Part shown: piece after piece, positions 1 through 6,540 of the stretch
Position numbering within the stretch: position 1 is the first letter of the stretch
How the letters are laid out: each line of letters begins with the position of its first letter
Source: Rhodospirillaceae bacterium
GTDB taxonomy: Bacteria; Pseudomonadota; Alphaproteobacteria; UBA7887
Reading direction: 5' to 3'
DNA: 8,547 bases
Assembly: GCA_002712985.1 (NCBI GenBank)
Contig: PAVD01000066.1
Span: 1 to 8,547, forward strand
Program-made: the position numbers and the translations under genes
Notes under the pieces: generated by a model
Databases searched by the model: none
What the model was told of the DNA's origin: nothing
Seen by the model: the letters and a program-made list of their open reading frames with translations, nothing else

Positions 1-417
1 AAAGCAGTATCCCAATCTGTTGTAGAGGTGATGGCAGCCATCGAAATAGTAGATGATCGGTACGAAGATTATAAGTCGTTAGGCCCCCCGACCTTGATAG
101 CAGATGATTTCTTTGATGCAGGCTGTGTTCTGGGGGAGGCAGGCGAAAATTGGCAGTCACTGGACTTGGAGAATGCTGTTGGTTTGATGCGAATAAATGG
201 AACGGAGGTGGGTCGTGGAAAGGGCTGGGATATAATGGAACACCCGATGAATGCATTGGCCTGGTTGGCGAACTTGTTTAGTTCCCGTGGAAAGTATCTA
301 GAGTCGGGGCAATTTGTACTACTTGGCAGTGTAGTGGAAACAAAGTGGGTTGCAGAGGGGGACACAGTCGAAATCGAGATAGAGGGTCTCGGTGGTGCCA
401 CAGCAAAATTTTGTTGA
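1..417 (+). CDS. 2-keto-4-pentenoate hydratase / FAH-family protein, 3' part (5' end outside window)
   Basis: The reading frame is open from the first base to a TGA at 415-417, giving the last 138 residues of a protein whose family is usually about 260 residues. Visible family marks are AIEIVDDRY (visible residues about 13-21), ADDFFDAGCVLG, the HPMNALAWLAN block, and a C-terminal GD-x-V-x-I-x-I-x-GLG stretch ending in F-C. These match the C-terminal half of MhpD/HpaH-type hydratases, which add water to 2-hydroxy-alkadienoates in aromatic meta-cleavage pathways. By family knowledge, the Glu in AIE is one of the divalent metal ligands; the other two would lie upstream, outside the window. Hydratase versus decarboxylase, and the exact substrate, cannot be told from this half. 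An internal GTG at 28 could be mistaken for a start, but the homology begins before it. It converges with the minus-strand genes, and no strong terminator follows. Confidence 0.85.
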   Translation, partial: KAVSQSVVEVMAAIEIVDDRYEDYKSLGPPTLIADDFFDAGCVLGEAGENWQSLDLENAVGLMRINGTEVGRGKGWDIMEHPMNALAWLANLFSSRGKYLESGQFVLLGSVVETKWVAEGDTVEIEIEGLGGATAKFC

Positions 418-767
418 AATTATGCAAGTTACGTTCCGGTGTATCTTGGTTTCTCGTTTGCTGATCAATTGATTGTGGGTGGATCTATCCAAGGTTGCTC
501 TGGCACGCTTGGCGGCATAGGTGGCATCTCCTCATCAGGATCTTTCTGTGGGTCCGAGGGAGTGTCTTCCTCAATATCTGGTATGATTATTGGCGGTGGT
601 TCGTCAGGTGCTTCGGGCGGCAATTTTGGAGGCATTATTTACTATAAAGTTGTCGAAGGGCCGATCCATTGTATTTGATTCGATTTAAGGTTCCAAACAA
701 CGATGCAAAGATTATTGTACTAAATTTTTACGCCCATAGAAATAAGTTTGAATTTGAAATGTTGTGT
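418..767. other. Gap between converging genes
   Basis: This 350-base stretch separates the end of the FAH-like gene from the end of the class III alcohol dehydrogenase gene. Its only coding signal is the proline-rich small ORF on the minus strand at 465-635. Bases 636-767 are AT-rich. I see no GC-rich hairpin followed by a T run on either strand, so a factor-independent terminator for either converging gene cannot be supported. Confidence 0.5.
465..635 (-). CDS. Hypothetical small proline-rich acidic protein (56 aa)
   Basis: An ATG at 635-633 opens a 56-codon frame ending in TGA at 467-465. In-frame stops lie just upstream (TAG, TAA, ATA, then ATG), so this is the first possible start. The translation begins MPPKLPPEAPDEPPP and ends PWIDPPTIN. 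It has about 20 prolines and 14 Asp/Glu, two lysines and no cysteine, with no hydrophobic segment long enough to cross a membrane. Prolines come in PP and P-x-x-P spacings mixed with D/E, as in disordered small proteins. The opposite strand reads as a Gly/Ser-rich frame of 79 codons, which is the expected mirror of Pro codons. No clear Shine-Dalgarno precedes the ATG. It lies downstream of, and on the same strand as, the dehydrogenase gene, so it could be its last operon member or stand alone. Family unknown; existence is an inference from composition. Confidence 0.45.
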   Translation of the reverse strand: MPPKLPPEAPDEPPPIIIPDIEEDTPSDPQKDPDEEMPPMPPSVPEQPWIDPPTIN

Positions 768-1877
768 CTAGAATAGAACGACACTTCTGATTGACTCCCC
801 ATCTCGCATTAAATCGAATCCTTTATTGATATCGTTCAAAGACATTGTATGGGTTATCAGATCGTCAATATTTATTTTCCCATCCATATACCAATCTACT
901 ATTCGTGGGACGTCTGTTCGTCCTTTAGCACCGCCAAAAGCCGTACCCTTCCAGGTTCTTCCCGTGACCAATTGAAATGGACGTGTCGCAATTTCCTGCC
1001 CTGATCCTGCAACACCGATGATAATGGATGTTCCCCAGCCCTTGTGGCAGCATTCTAGTGCTTGGCGCATGACTTCAACATTGCCAATGCATTCAAAACT
1101 ATAGTCGGCACCACCTTTTGTTAGATCCACAAGGTAAGGTACTAGGTCTTTTTCAAGATCAGTCGGGTTGACAAAGTGAGTCAAGCCGAATTTTTCCGCA
1201 AGTGGTTGTTTAGTAGGATTGGTATCTACCCCGACGATCACGTCGGCTCCGGCGATCCTGGCACCCTGTATTACGTTGAGCCCGATACCGCCAAGTCCAA
1301 ATACGACGACCTTATCACCGGGCTGCACTTTAGCTGTATTCATCACTGCACCTAGCCCAGTAGTGACACCACAGCCAATATAACAGACCTTATCGAAAGG
1401 AGCATCCGGCCGTATTTTTGCTAAAGCTATTTCCGGCACTACCGTATAGTTAGAAAATGTAGACGTGCCCATGTAATGATATATTTTTTCCTGTCCCAAG
1501 GTGAATCTACTCGTGCCATCCGGCATGAGTCCTTGCCCTTGAGTTACCCGGATGGCTTGGCATAGATTGGTTTTTCCGCTTAGGCAATATTCACACTGTC
1601 TGCATTCAGGGGTGTACAGGGGAATGACGTGGTCTCCCTTTGCGAGTCCCGTGACCCCGGGACCAACATCTACAACTATTCCTGCACCTTCGTGGCCCAG
1701 AATAGCGGGGAACAGTCCTTCGGGATCTGCACCAGAGAGAGTAAATTCGTCGGTATGGCAGATCCCCGTCGCCTTAATTTCAACCAGACATTCACCTTCT
1801 TTCGGTCCATCAAGATTCACCGTCTCTATGGTTAGTTGCTCCTTAGCTTTGTGTGCAACGGCAGCCTTAGTTTGCAT
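768..1877 (-). CDS. frmA: S-(hydroxymethyl)glutathione dehydrogenase / class III alcohol dehydrogenase
   Basis: A full-length 369-residue zinc alcohol dehydrogenase of class III. It oxidises S-hydroxymethylglutathione (the spontaneous formaldehyde-glutathione adduct) with NAD+ to S-formylglutathione in the cytoplasm; the family also reduces S-nitrosoglutathione. Visible residues: catalytic zinc ligands C40, H62 (GHEGAG, with E63) and C169; structural zinc cysteines C92, C95, C98 and C106; the Rossmann motif GLGGIG at 194-199; and D218 at the end of the next strand, which favours NAD over NADP. The [16 protein letters not shown] region (109-125) is diagnostic of class III; R110 is near the place of the arginine that binds the glutathione carboxylate. 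The ATG has a strong ribosome site upstream. It is the last large gene of the minus block, 70 nt after the acyltransferase. No S-formylglutathione hydrolase (frmB) or frmR regulator is in view. The symbol adhC/adhI is also used for this enzyme. Confidence 0.96.
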   Translation of the reverse strand: MQTKAAVAHKAKEQLTIETVNLDGPKEGECLVEIKATGICHTDEFTLSGADPEGLFPAILGHEGAGIVVDVGPGVTGLAKGDHVIPLYTPECRQCEYCLSGKTNLCQAIRVTQGQGLMPDGTSRFTLGQEKIYHYMGTSTFSNYTVVPEIALAKIRPDAPFDKVCYIGCGVTTGLGAVMNTAKVQPGDKVVVFGLGGIGLNVIQGARIAGADVIVGVDTNPTKQPLAEKFGLTHFVNPTDLEKDLVPYLVDLTKGGADYSFECIGNVEVMRQALECCHKGWGTSIIIGVAGSGQEIATRPFQLVTGRTWKGTAFGGAKGRTDVPRIVDWYMDGKINIDDLITHTMSLNDINKGFDLMRDGESIRSVVLF

Positions 1878-1885
1878 GGTTGTAG

Positions 1886-1893
1886 TCCTCCCT
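1886..1893 (-). promoter_or_regulatory. Strong Shine-Dalgarno of the formaldehyde dehydrogenase gene
   Basis: The minus strand reads AGGGAGGA, 8 nt before the ATG at 1877. It is the best ribosome site in the window and settles the dehydrogenase start. The 70-nt spacer in front of this gene is the longest within the minus block, so a separate promoter is possible, but no convincing -35/-10 pair is visible. Confidence 0.75.
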
Positions 1894-1947
1894 GACCTGA
1901 AGATGGCCTATACTAGAATACTTAAAGTTATTTTTTCCTTGATGAGG

Positions 1948-3165
1948 CTAGTTATCCTTATGGTGGTTGGTCTGGCGAAAAGGAGAGTAGTGTAGCTCTA
2001 TTCCACCGACATGAGATTCAACCTCTTCCCGTTCATGTTTTAAATAATTGGCTACGGCTGTTCTAAAGTTGTCATTGCGAATCCAGTGGGCACTGTAAGT
2101 AAGGCGGGGTAGGTATCCACGATGGACTTTGTGGGAGCCTTGGGCTCCAGCCTCAACGTGTTTTAGCCCTCGATGAATGGCGAAGTCGATGGCTCGGTAA
2201 TAGCATACTTCAAAATGGAGGCAATCATGCTCTTCAACGCATCCCCAATGCCGTCCAAAAAGCGTATCAGCACCAATAAAATTCAATGCTCCTGCAATAT
2301 AACGATTGTCCCGCTGACACATTATCAATGCGATGTTTTCCCGCATACGTTCATGGACTAAATCAAAAAAACTTCGTGTTAAGTAGGGTGTACCCCATTT
2401 TCGATGTCCGGTATCCGTATAAAATTGAAAGAAGGCGTCCCAGTGCTCTGTTTTTATATCATCACCGGTAAGTGTCTCGATTTTGATACCATTCGCTGCA
2501 GCCCTGGTGCGCTCTTTCCGGATTGATTTACGTTTGCGCGAAGTCAGATTTGCAAGAAACTCTTCGAAAGACTCGTACCCATGGTTTTCCCAGTGGAACT
2601 GTTCGCCGGTCCTTTGTAAAAGGCCGTTGTCACCCATTAATTCCCACTCTCTTTCGGTGGGGAAAGTAATATGTAGCGAAGACACACCAAGGTTGTCAGC
2701 GACTTGAGTAGCCGCCCGGATCAAAATTCTTTGATTTCGTTCTCTGGATTTCCCTGGTGGGACCAGAAGCCGCGGCCCCGTAGCCGGGGTAAATGGCACT
2801 GATGCTTGGAGTTTGGGATAATAATGCCCGCCGGCATTCTCGTATGCATGAGCCCAATTATGGTCAAAGACATATTCACCCTGCGAATGTCCTTTTACGT
2901 ACAACGGCATTGCACCGATTAATTTATGTTGATTACCCTCCAGTAGCAGATGCTGAGGTAGCCATCCTGTCTCAGCGGTACAGGAACCACTTTCCTCCAG
3001 TGAAGAAAGAAAGGCGTGAAGCAGAAAAGGGTTGGAGGTACCTGCGCATGCGTCCCACTCATCTGCATTGACCTCCGCTAAGGAGGAAATTGTGCGTGCA
3101 GTAACAGTTTTATCCACTGCCCGTCTCGTGTCTACAACGGGTGAAGTAGTCAAGCGGCTTTCCAC
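1948..3165 (-). CDS. COG3146-type FemAB/GNAT-like N-acyltransferase
   Basis: A 405-residue protein of the family known as COG3146 / FemAB_like (PF04339), predicted GNAT-fold acyltransferases, often labelled peptidoglycan biosynthesis/recognition proteins; their substrate is not established. Family blocks visible: NPFLLHAFL (45-53), ESGSC (58-62), TGWLPQHL (66-73), LYVKGHSQGEYVFDHNWA (88-105), YYPKLQ (115-120), VPFTP-TGPRLL (123-134), a basic stretch SRKRKSIRKER (209-219), LHFE (316-319), and the C-terminal EAGAQGSHKVHRGYLP (338-353). No signal peptide or membrane segment is seen. The stretch after about residue 375 is acidic, then polar. The start is uncertain. The GTG at 3165 overlaps the aminotransferase end by 16 nt and has a GAAGGA only about 2 nt away; a TTG at 3153 or a GTG at 3117 would fit the family, whose similarity starts near residue 22. 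Coupled translation with the aminotransferase is likely. Confidence 0.87.
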   Translation of the reverse strand: MESRLTTSPVVDTRRAVDKTVTARTISSLAEVNADEWDACAGTSNPFLLHAFLSSLEESGSCTAETGWLPQHLLLEGNQHKLIGAMPLYVKGHSQGEYVFDHNWAHAYENAGGHYYPKLQASVPFTPATGPRLLVPPGKSRERNQRILIRAATQVADNLGVSSLHITFPTEREWELMGDNGLLQRTGEQFHWENHGYESFEEFLANLTSRKRKSIRKERTRAAANGIKIETLTGDDIKTEHWDAFFQFYTDTGHRKWGTPYLTRSFFDLVHERMRENIALIMCQRDNRYIAGALNFIGADTLFGRHWGCVEEHDCLHFEVCYYRAIDFAIHRGLKHVEAGAQGSHKVHRGYLPRLTYSAHWIRNDNFRTAVANYLKHEREEVESHVGGIELHYSPFRQTNHHKDN

Positions 3166-4556
3166 ATTCCTTCACTGATTAGTTGGTCCGCCAATTTCGT
3201 TAGTCCACGACCGCAACGTTCTGCCATTTCGTCCACGTCGCCTTCCGTTACCACCAGCGGCGGGGAGAAGGCGATGGTGTTTACGATGGCCCTGTTTATC
3301 ATCCCCTCCTCTAGAAGTAGTCGTGTGATTTTTTCCCCAATTTGCACAGAGGGGTCAAAAGGTATCTTATTTTTCTTGTCCGATACCAACTCTATTCCCG
3401 CCATCAGTCCCACGCCTCTCACTTCCCCAACTAACGGGTGGTCGGAAAAACTTTTGCGGAACTTCTTTTGCAGATAGGCCCCAATCTTATTTGCATTTTC
3501 GACTAAATTTTCACGTTGCATAATTTCTATTGTCTTAAGGCCAGCAGCAGCAGCGAGCGGATGTCCTCCGTACGTATATCCATGCGCAAAGGGGCCAGTA
3601 TCTGGTGATCCAGACTTCAGGACATCCCACACTTTTTCGGAAATAATGGCGGCTGACATTGGCACATATGCACTAGTTAGACCTTTTGCGATGGTCATCA
3701 TATCGGGTTCCAGGTTATATCGATCCGAACCAAACATAGTTCCCAACCTGCCGAAGCCACAAATCACTTCGTCAGCTATGAACAATACATCATGTTTCTT
3801 TAAGACTTCCTGAACTTCTGAGAAATAACCGTCAGGTGGGGTAATTACACCCCCTGCACCCATTACTGGTTCAGCTATGAAGGCAGCAACCGTCGCAGGA
3901 CCTTCTTTCTCGATTAAAGTATCGAGTTCGGCTGCGAGACGTTTTGAAAATGCAGGCTCTGACTCATCTTTATTTGCTCCCCAAAAATGGTGCGGAGCGG
4001 AGGCATGAAGGAAGCCATCTAGTGGTAGATTGAAAGAGGCGTGATTTCGGGGCAATCCCGTCATGCTCGCCGCGACAGCTGTGACACCATGGTATCCAAG
4101 CTTACGCGAGATGATTTTTTTCTTTTCAGGCTTGCCGCGTAGATTGTTGTAATACCATGCGATTTTCACTTGCGTGTCATTGGCCTCTGAACCGGAGTTG
4201 CAGAAAAAGACTTTACTCATGTGATCCGGGGCAAGCTCAAGGACTTTGTCTGCTAGCCGAATTGCGGGCTCATTGGCCATGGAGAAAAAGAGGTGGTAAT
4301 AGGAAATTTTCCGCGCCTGTTCCGTAATTGCCTCTACCATTTCCTGTCGTCCATAACCAATATTTACGCACCAAAGTCCACCCATGGCATCAAGGTAGTC
4401 CCGACCGTTGTTATCGGTTACCCGTGCCGCATGACCCTCCGTAATGACGATTGGCCCATGATCCAGGTGTTCGGTAATAGAGGTGTACGGGTGGAGTAGG
4501 CTTTGTTTGTCCATCTCCGCGAGTGAAATATTGCGGGAGGTATCATGGCTGGTCAT
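3150..4556 (-). CDS. Class III (omega) aminotransferase, PLP-dependent
   Basis: A 468-residue fold-type I transaminase that moves an amino group, usually from an omega-amino acid or amine, to a keto acid such as pyruvate or glyoxylate. Visible with this start: PLP phosphate-binding SGSEAND (121-127), YHG (155-157, Y155 stacks on PLP), AEPVMGAGG (228-236), D262 in ADEVICGFGR (pairs with the pyridine nitrogen), K291 in AKGLTSAY (Schiff-base lysine), and GYTYGGHP (326-333). Length and the LWCVNIGYG / YYHLFF blocks fit the beta-alanine/taurine/putrescine-pyruvate transaminase group; the true substrate cannot be read from the sequence. I chose the ATG at 4556 because AGAGGGA stands 8 nt upstream. 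An in-frame ATG at 4586 would add 10 residues but abuts the stop of the RidA gene and has no ribosome site. It follows the RidA gene by 30 nt and overlaps the acyltransferase. Confidence 0.93.
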   Translation of the reverse strand: MTSHDTSRNISLAEMDKQSLLHPYTSITEHLDHGPIVITEGHAARVTDNNGRDYLDAMGGLWCVNIGYGRQEMVEAITEQARKISYYHLFFSMANEPAIRLADKVLELAPDHMSKVFFCNSGSEANDTQVKIAWYYNNLRGKPEKKKIISRKLGYHGVTAVAASMTGLPRNHASFNLPLDGFLHASAPHHFWGANKDESEPAFSKRLAAELDTLIEKEGPATVAAFIAEPVMGAGGVITPPDGYFSEVQEVLKKHDVLFIADEVICGFGRLGTMFGSDRYNLEPDMMTIAKGLTSAYVPMSAAIISEKVWDVLKSGSPDTGPFAHGYTYGGHPLAAAAGLKTIEIMQRENLVENANKIGAYLQKKFRKSFSDHPLVGEVRGVGLMAGIELVSDKKNKIPFDPSVQIGEKITRLLLEEGMINRAIVNTIAFSPPLVVTEGDVDEMAERCGRGLTKLADQLISEGMWKAA

Positions 4557-4564
4557 TTTGAGTG

Positions 4565-4571
4565 TCCCTCT
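4565..4571 (-). promoter_or_regulatory. Shine-Dalgarno deciding the aminotransferase start
   Basis: The minus strand reads AGAGGGA, 8 nt before the ATG at 4556. The upstream in-frame ATG at 4586 lacks such a site, so initiation at 4556 is favoured. Confidence 0.7.
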
Positions 4572-4586
4572 GGTTATTAAACGCAT

Positions 4587-5060
4587 TTAGTTCGAAGAGA
4601 TTTCAAATACTGCATCTGCTTCTGTGGCACAATTTCTGGGTAGGGCATTGGTGCCAATGGCAAAACGTGCATGTCGGCCCGTTTCTCCGAATACCTCGAC
4701 CATTAAGTCCGAGACCCCATTAGCAATCTCAGGTTGCTGTTTAAAGCCATCAATACAGTTTACAAACACGCCAATCTTGACACATTTGTTAACCCGATCA
4801 AGGTCGCTGCCACATGCAATTTTTAACTGGGCTAATATATTCAGCCCACATATTCGGGCGGCTTTTTTAGCCTCCTCCATGGTTAGTTCGGCTCCAACTT
4901 TTCCGATATGAAGTATGTCACCATTCCAGAAAGGTATTTGGCCCGCTATAAAAACCAGTGATCCCGAAATTATAAAAGGAACATAATTTGCCGCCGGTGA
5001 GGCGGGTTCTGGTAAAACAATACCCAAATCATCTAGTCGCTTTTCGATTTTCCCTGACAT
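4587..5060 (-). CDS. RidA-family (YjgF/YER057c/UK114) protein
   Basis: A 157-residue member of the RidA superfamily, small cytoplasmic trimers with active sites at subunit interfaces. Canonical RidA hydrolyses reactive 2-aminoacrylate and other enamine/imine products of PLP enzymes; other subfamilies have different or unknown roles. Visible features: LPEPASPAANYVPF (16-29), the SG-LVFIAGQIP strand (32-43), NGVSDLMVEVFG (114-125), and R132 in HARFAIG with E147 in TEADAV, which I align with the substrate-binding Arg105 and the conserved C-terminal Glu of RidA. The longer N-terminus and the FGE-x-GRHAR block place it in the roughly 155-residue subgroup rather than the 128-residue archetype. I chose the ATG at 5060 because GGGGG lies 5 nt upstream; an in-frame ATG at 5072 adds four residues and sits in a run of A with no ribosome site. 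It is first in the minus block, directly before a PLP transaminase, which fits a detoxifying or catalytic partner role. Confidence 0.9.
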   Translation of the reverse strand: MSGKIEKRLDDLGIVLPEPASPAANYVPFIISGSLVFIAGQIPFWNGDILHIGKVGAELTMEEAKKAARICGLNILAQLKIACGSDLDRVNKCVKIGVFVNCIDGFKQQPEIANGVSDLMVEVFGETGRHARFAIGTNALPRNCATEADAVFEISSN

Positions 5061-5203
5061 AACAGCCCCCATTTTTTTTTATTATAGACTATTATCGTTT
5101 AACACAAAATTAGAACTAGTCTTACTTGCCAATACAGCTCTGGGAGGGCAAATAAGGATAGGCAGATAGATTTTTTTGGAACTGGGAAGGAAATGAGATT
5201 CTA
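5061..5203. promoter_or_regulatory. Divergent promoter region between the RidA and msrA genes
   Basis: These 143 bases separate two divergent genes and must hold the promoter of the minus block and probably that of msrA. Leftward: the minus strand has a perfect TATAAT at 5086-5081, followed by a run of nine A (5080-5072). No good -35 is seen; the best match 15-17 nt upstream reads TTGTGT or TTTTGT. A start near 5074 would leave a leader of about 14 nt before the ATG at 5060. Rightward: TTGCCA at 5126-5131 could pair with AATAAG at 5151-5156, a weak match with 19-nt spacing. GGAAGGA at 5185-5191 could serve as a rather distant ribosome site for msrA. No clear operator palindrome is visible. 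Confidence 0.5.
5081..5086 (-). promoter_or_regulatory. Consensus -10 box of the RidA-led operon
   Basis: The minus strand reads exactly TATAAT here, 20 nt before the chosen RidA start codon. The -35 region is poor, so activation by a regulator is possible. The position would place transcription start at or next to the alternative ATG at 5072, which supports using the ATG at 5060. Confidence 0.5.
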
Positions 5204-5674
5204 ATGGAACAAGCAACGTTCGGTGCGGGTTGTTTTTGGGGGATAGAAGCGGCGTTTCGGAAAGTTCCTGGGGTGGCGGAGACCTCAGTCGGTTATTGTG
5301 GAGGGCATGTAGCCAACCCAACGTATGAACAGGTATGTACTGATACGACCGGCCATGTCGAGGTGGTGCGGGTCATGTTCGATCCCACGGAGGTTAGCTA
5401 CAAACAACTGCTAGACTTGTTCTGGGGTATTCATGATCCAACTCAAGTGAACCGGCAAGGACCAGATACCGGGAGTCAATACCGGACAGTTATTTTTGCA
5501 CACTCCGAGGATCAATCACTCGCTGCACATCAGTCTAAAAAAGCACTTGAGCAGTCCAAACGGTTTGCTAAAGCGATTTCAACGACGATTGAAGAGGTAG
5601 GTGATTTCTGGTTGGCAGAGGATTACCATCAACAATTTTTTGATAAACGGGGTATTTCTTCTTCAGCTCATTAG
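5204..5674 (+). CDS. msrA: Peptide methionine sulfoxide reductase MsrA
   Basis: A 156-residue MsrA, which reduces the S epimer of methionine sulfoxide in proteins and free methionine, repairing oxidative damage in the cytoplasm. Visible: catalytic C10 in GCFWG (9-13); Y41 and E53 (TGHVEVV), and D88 and Y93 (QGPDTGSQYR), whose spacing from C10 matches E. coli C51, Y82, E94, D129 and Y134; and the C-terminal EDYHQQFF block (139-146). The only other cysteines are C32 (GYCGG) and C45 (equivalent to the non-catalytic C86 of E. coli). No cysteine exists near the C-terminus, where E. coli has its resolving C198/C206, and the protein simply ends there. The start codon overlaps the stop of a 3-codon ORF (ATG at 5193, TAA at 5202-5204). 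It precedes the crotonase gene by 83 nt with no convincing terminator, so it may be co-transcribed. Confidence 0.96.
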   Translation: MEQATFGAGCFWGIEAAFRKVPGVAETSVGYCGGHVANPTYEQVCTDTTGHVEVVRVMFDPTEVSYKQLLDLFWGIHDPTQVNRQGPDTGSQYRTVIFAHSEDQSLAAHQSKKALEQSKRFAKAISTTIEEVGDFWLAEDYHQQFFDKRGISSSAH

Positions 5675-5757
5675 GAAGGCTTGGCTGTTTCAAAAACCTT
5701 CGTCCTTCGGCTGGACTCTAAAGAGGAATTACATCTAGAGAAAAAGGTAGAGGAAAC

Positions 5758-6537
5758 GTGCCATATACTGAAATTTTATATAGAGAAGAGGGAGCCATCG
5801 GTTGGCTCACGCTAAACCGGCCCGATGATGGCAATATGTTCACCCCAATTATGTGTCATGAAATTCGGGACTGTATCAATGACTGTCGCCGCGAAACGCG
5901 GACACGGGTGCTGGTCTTAACAGGGTCGGGGGACAAATTTTTCTGCATCGGTGGGAGAAAAGAGGGTATGGAACGTACAAATCTTTACGCCGGCGTTCTG
6001 CCGACGTTGGAGATGTATGAGGCAATCGACAAGATTCAAAAACCTGTTATTGCCAGTGTTAATGGCTTCGCTGTAGGTGGAGGGAACGTTCTCCAAATGG
6101 TTTGTGACCTGACGATTGCTAAGGAAAGTGCAGTGTTTCGACAAGTGGGACCCATGATGGGTTCGTTTGATGCGGGATATGGAACTTGGTACCTGGAAGA
6201 TTTAGTCGGAAAAAAACGTGCCAAGGAAATGTGGTATACCAACCAAAAATTAAGCGCTAAAGAAGCACGAGAAATAGGTCTTATTAATAGAGTCGTCCCG
6301 GATGCAGAACTTGTTGAGGCGACAGAGGCTTTTGCGTTGGAAGTTGCAGATCGCGGTTCGGTTGCGCTGGCTTCCCTCAAAGCTTCCTTCAATGCAAGGC
6401 ACGGAGGCGTTGGCGGTCTTGCCCGGTTGGCCCACGATGTACTGTTGCCGCAGTATCTTAGTAGCGGGGAATCGGCGGAGTTAAGCGCGTCTTTTCGCGA
6501 GAGGAGATCACCTGATACCTCAAAATTTGGTCAATAA
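5758..6537 (+). CDS. MenB/BadI-like crotonase (enoyl-CoA hydratase/isomerase superfamily)
   Basis: A 259-residue crotonase-fold enzyme acting on acyl-CoA. Its closest recognisable relatives are naphthoate synthase MenB and 2-ketocyclohexanecarboxyl-CoA hydrolase BadI, which make or break C-C bonds in beta-keto acyl-CoAs. Visible: the CoA/oxyanion loop FFCIGGRKEG (61-70), the second oxyanion motif NGFAVGGGNVL (102-112), QVGPMMGSFDAGYGTWYL (129-146) with D138 at the MenB/BadI catalytic Asp position, KKRAKEMWY (152-160), and a C-terminal RRSPDTSKF (249-257) like the MenB tail. The position of the hydratase Glu144 is not acidic (GGGNVL), so simple hydration is unlikely. The usual GGD/GAD acid in the first loop is Arg67. 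The GTG start has AGAGGA 3 nt upstream, close but usable, with AAGG further back. It is followed 3 nt later by an acyl-CoA ligase. No other men gene is present, so menaquinone synthesis is unlikely. Confidence 0.85.
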   Translation: MPYTEILYREEGAIGWLTLNRPDDGNMFTPIMCHEIRDCINDCRRETRTRVLVLTGSGDKFFCIGGRKEGMERTNLYAGVLPTLEMYEAIDKIQKPVIASVNGFAVGGGNVLQMVCDLTIAKESAVFRQVGPMMGSFDAGYGTWYLEDLVGKKRAKEMWYTNQKLSAKEAREIGLINRVVPDAELVEATEAFALEVADRGSVALASLKASFNARHGGVGGLARLAHDVLLPQYLSSGESAELSASFRERRSPDTSKFGQ

Positions 6538-6540
6538 GAA

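Noticed and set aside
69..401. 110-codon minus-strand frame
   Set aside because: It lies entirely opposite the conserved FAH-family coding sequence and shows no family features.
439..678. 79-codon Gly/Ser-rich plus-strand frame starting with GTG
   Set aside because: Low-complexity Gly/Ser content is the mirror of proline codons on the minus strand; it has no ribosome site and no recognisable domain. The minus-strand frame is the better candidate.
1552..1995. 147-codon plus-strand frame across the dehydrogenase start
   Set aside because: It is antisense to the strongly conserved class III dehydrogenase N-terminus, including its structural zinc cysteines, and has no recognisable domain.
4557..4586. 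Upstream in-frame ATG of the aminotransferase (10 extra residues)
   Set aside because: It abuts the RidA stop codon and has no ribosome site, while the downstream ATG has AGAGGGA at ideal spacing.
5082..5321. 79-codon minus-strand frame across the divergent promoter and msrA start
   Set aside because: It is antisense to the conserved GCFWG region of MsrA and runs through the RidA promoter; composition is not protein-like.
5675..5757. Possible terminator after msrA (GAAGG and CCTTC copies)
   Set aside because: The stem would be only five pairs with a long loop and no T run. Read-through into the crotonase is just as likely.
5758..6537. Naming the crotonase menB (menaquinone synthesis)
   Set aside because: Its tail and GSFD block resemble MenB, but the oxyanion loop differs and no other menaquinone gene is near. 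The neighbours are a catabolic-type ligase and a hydratase.
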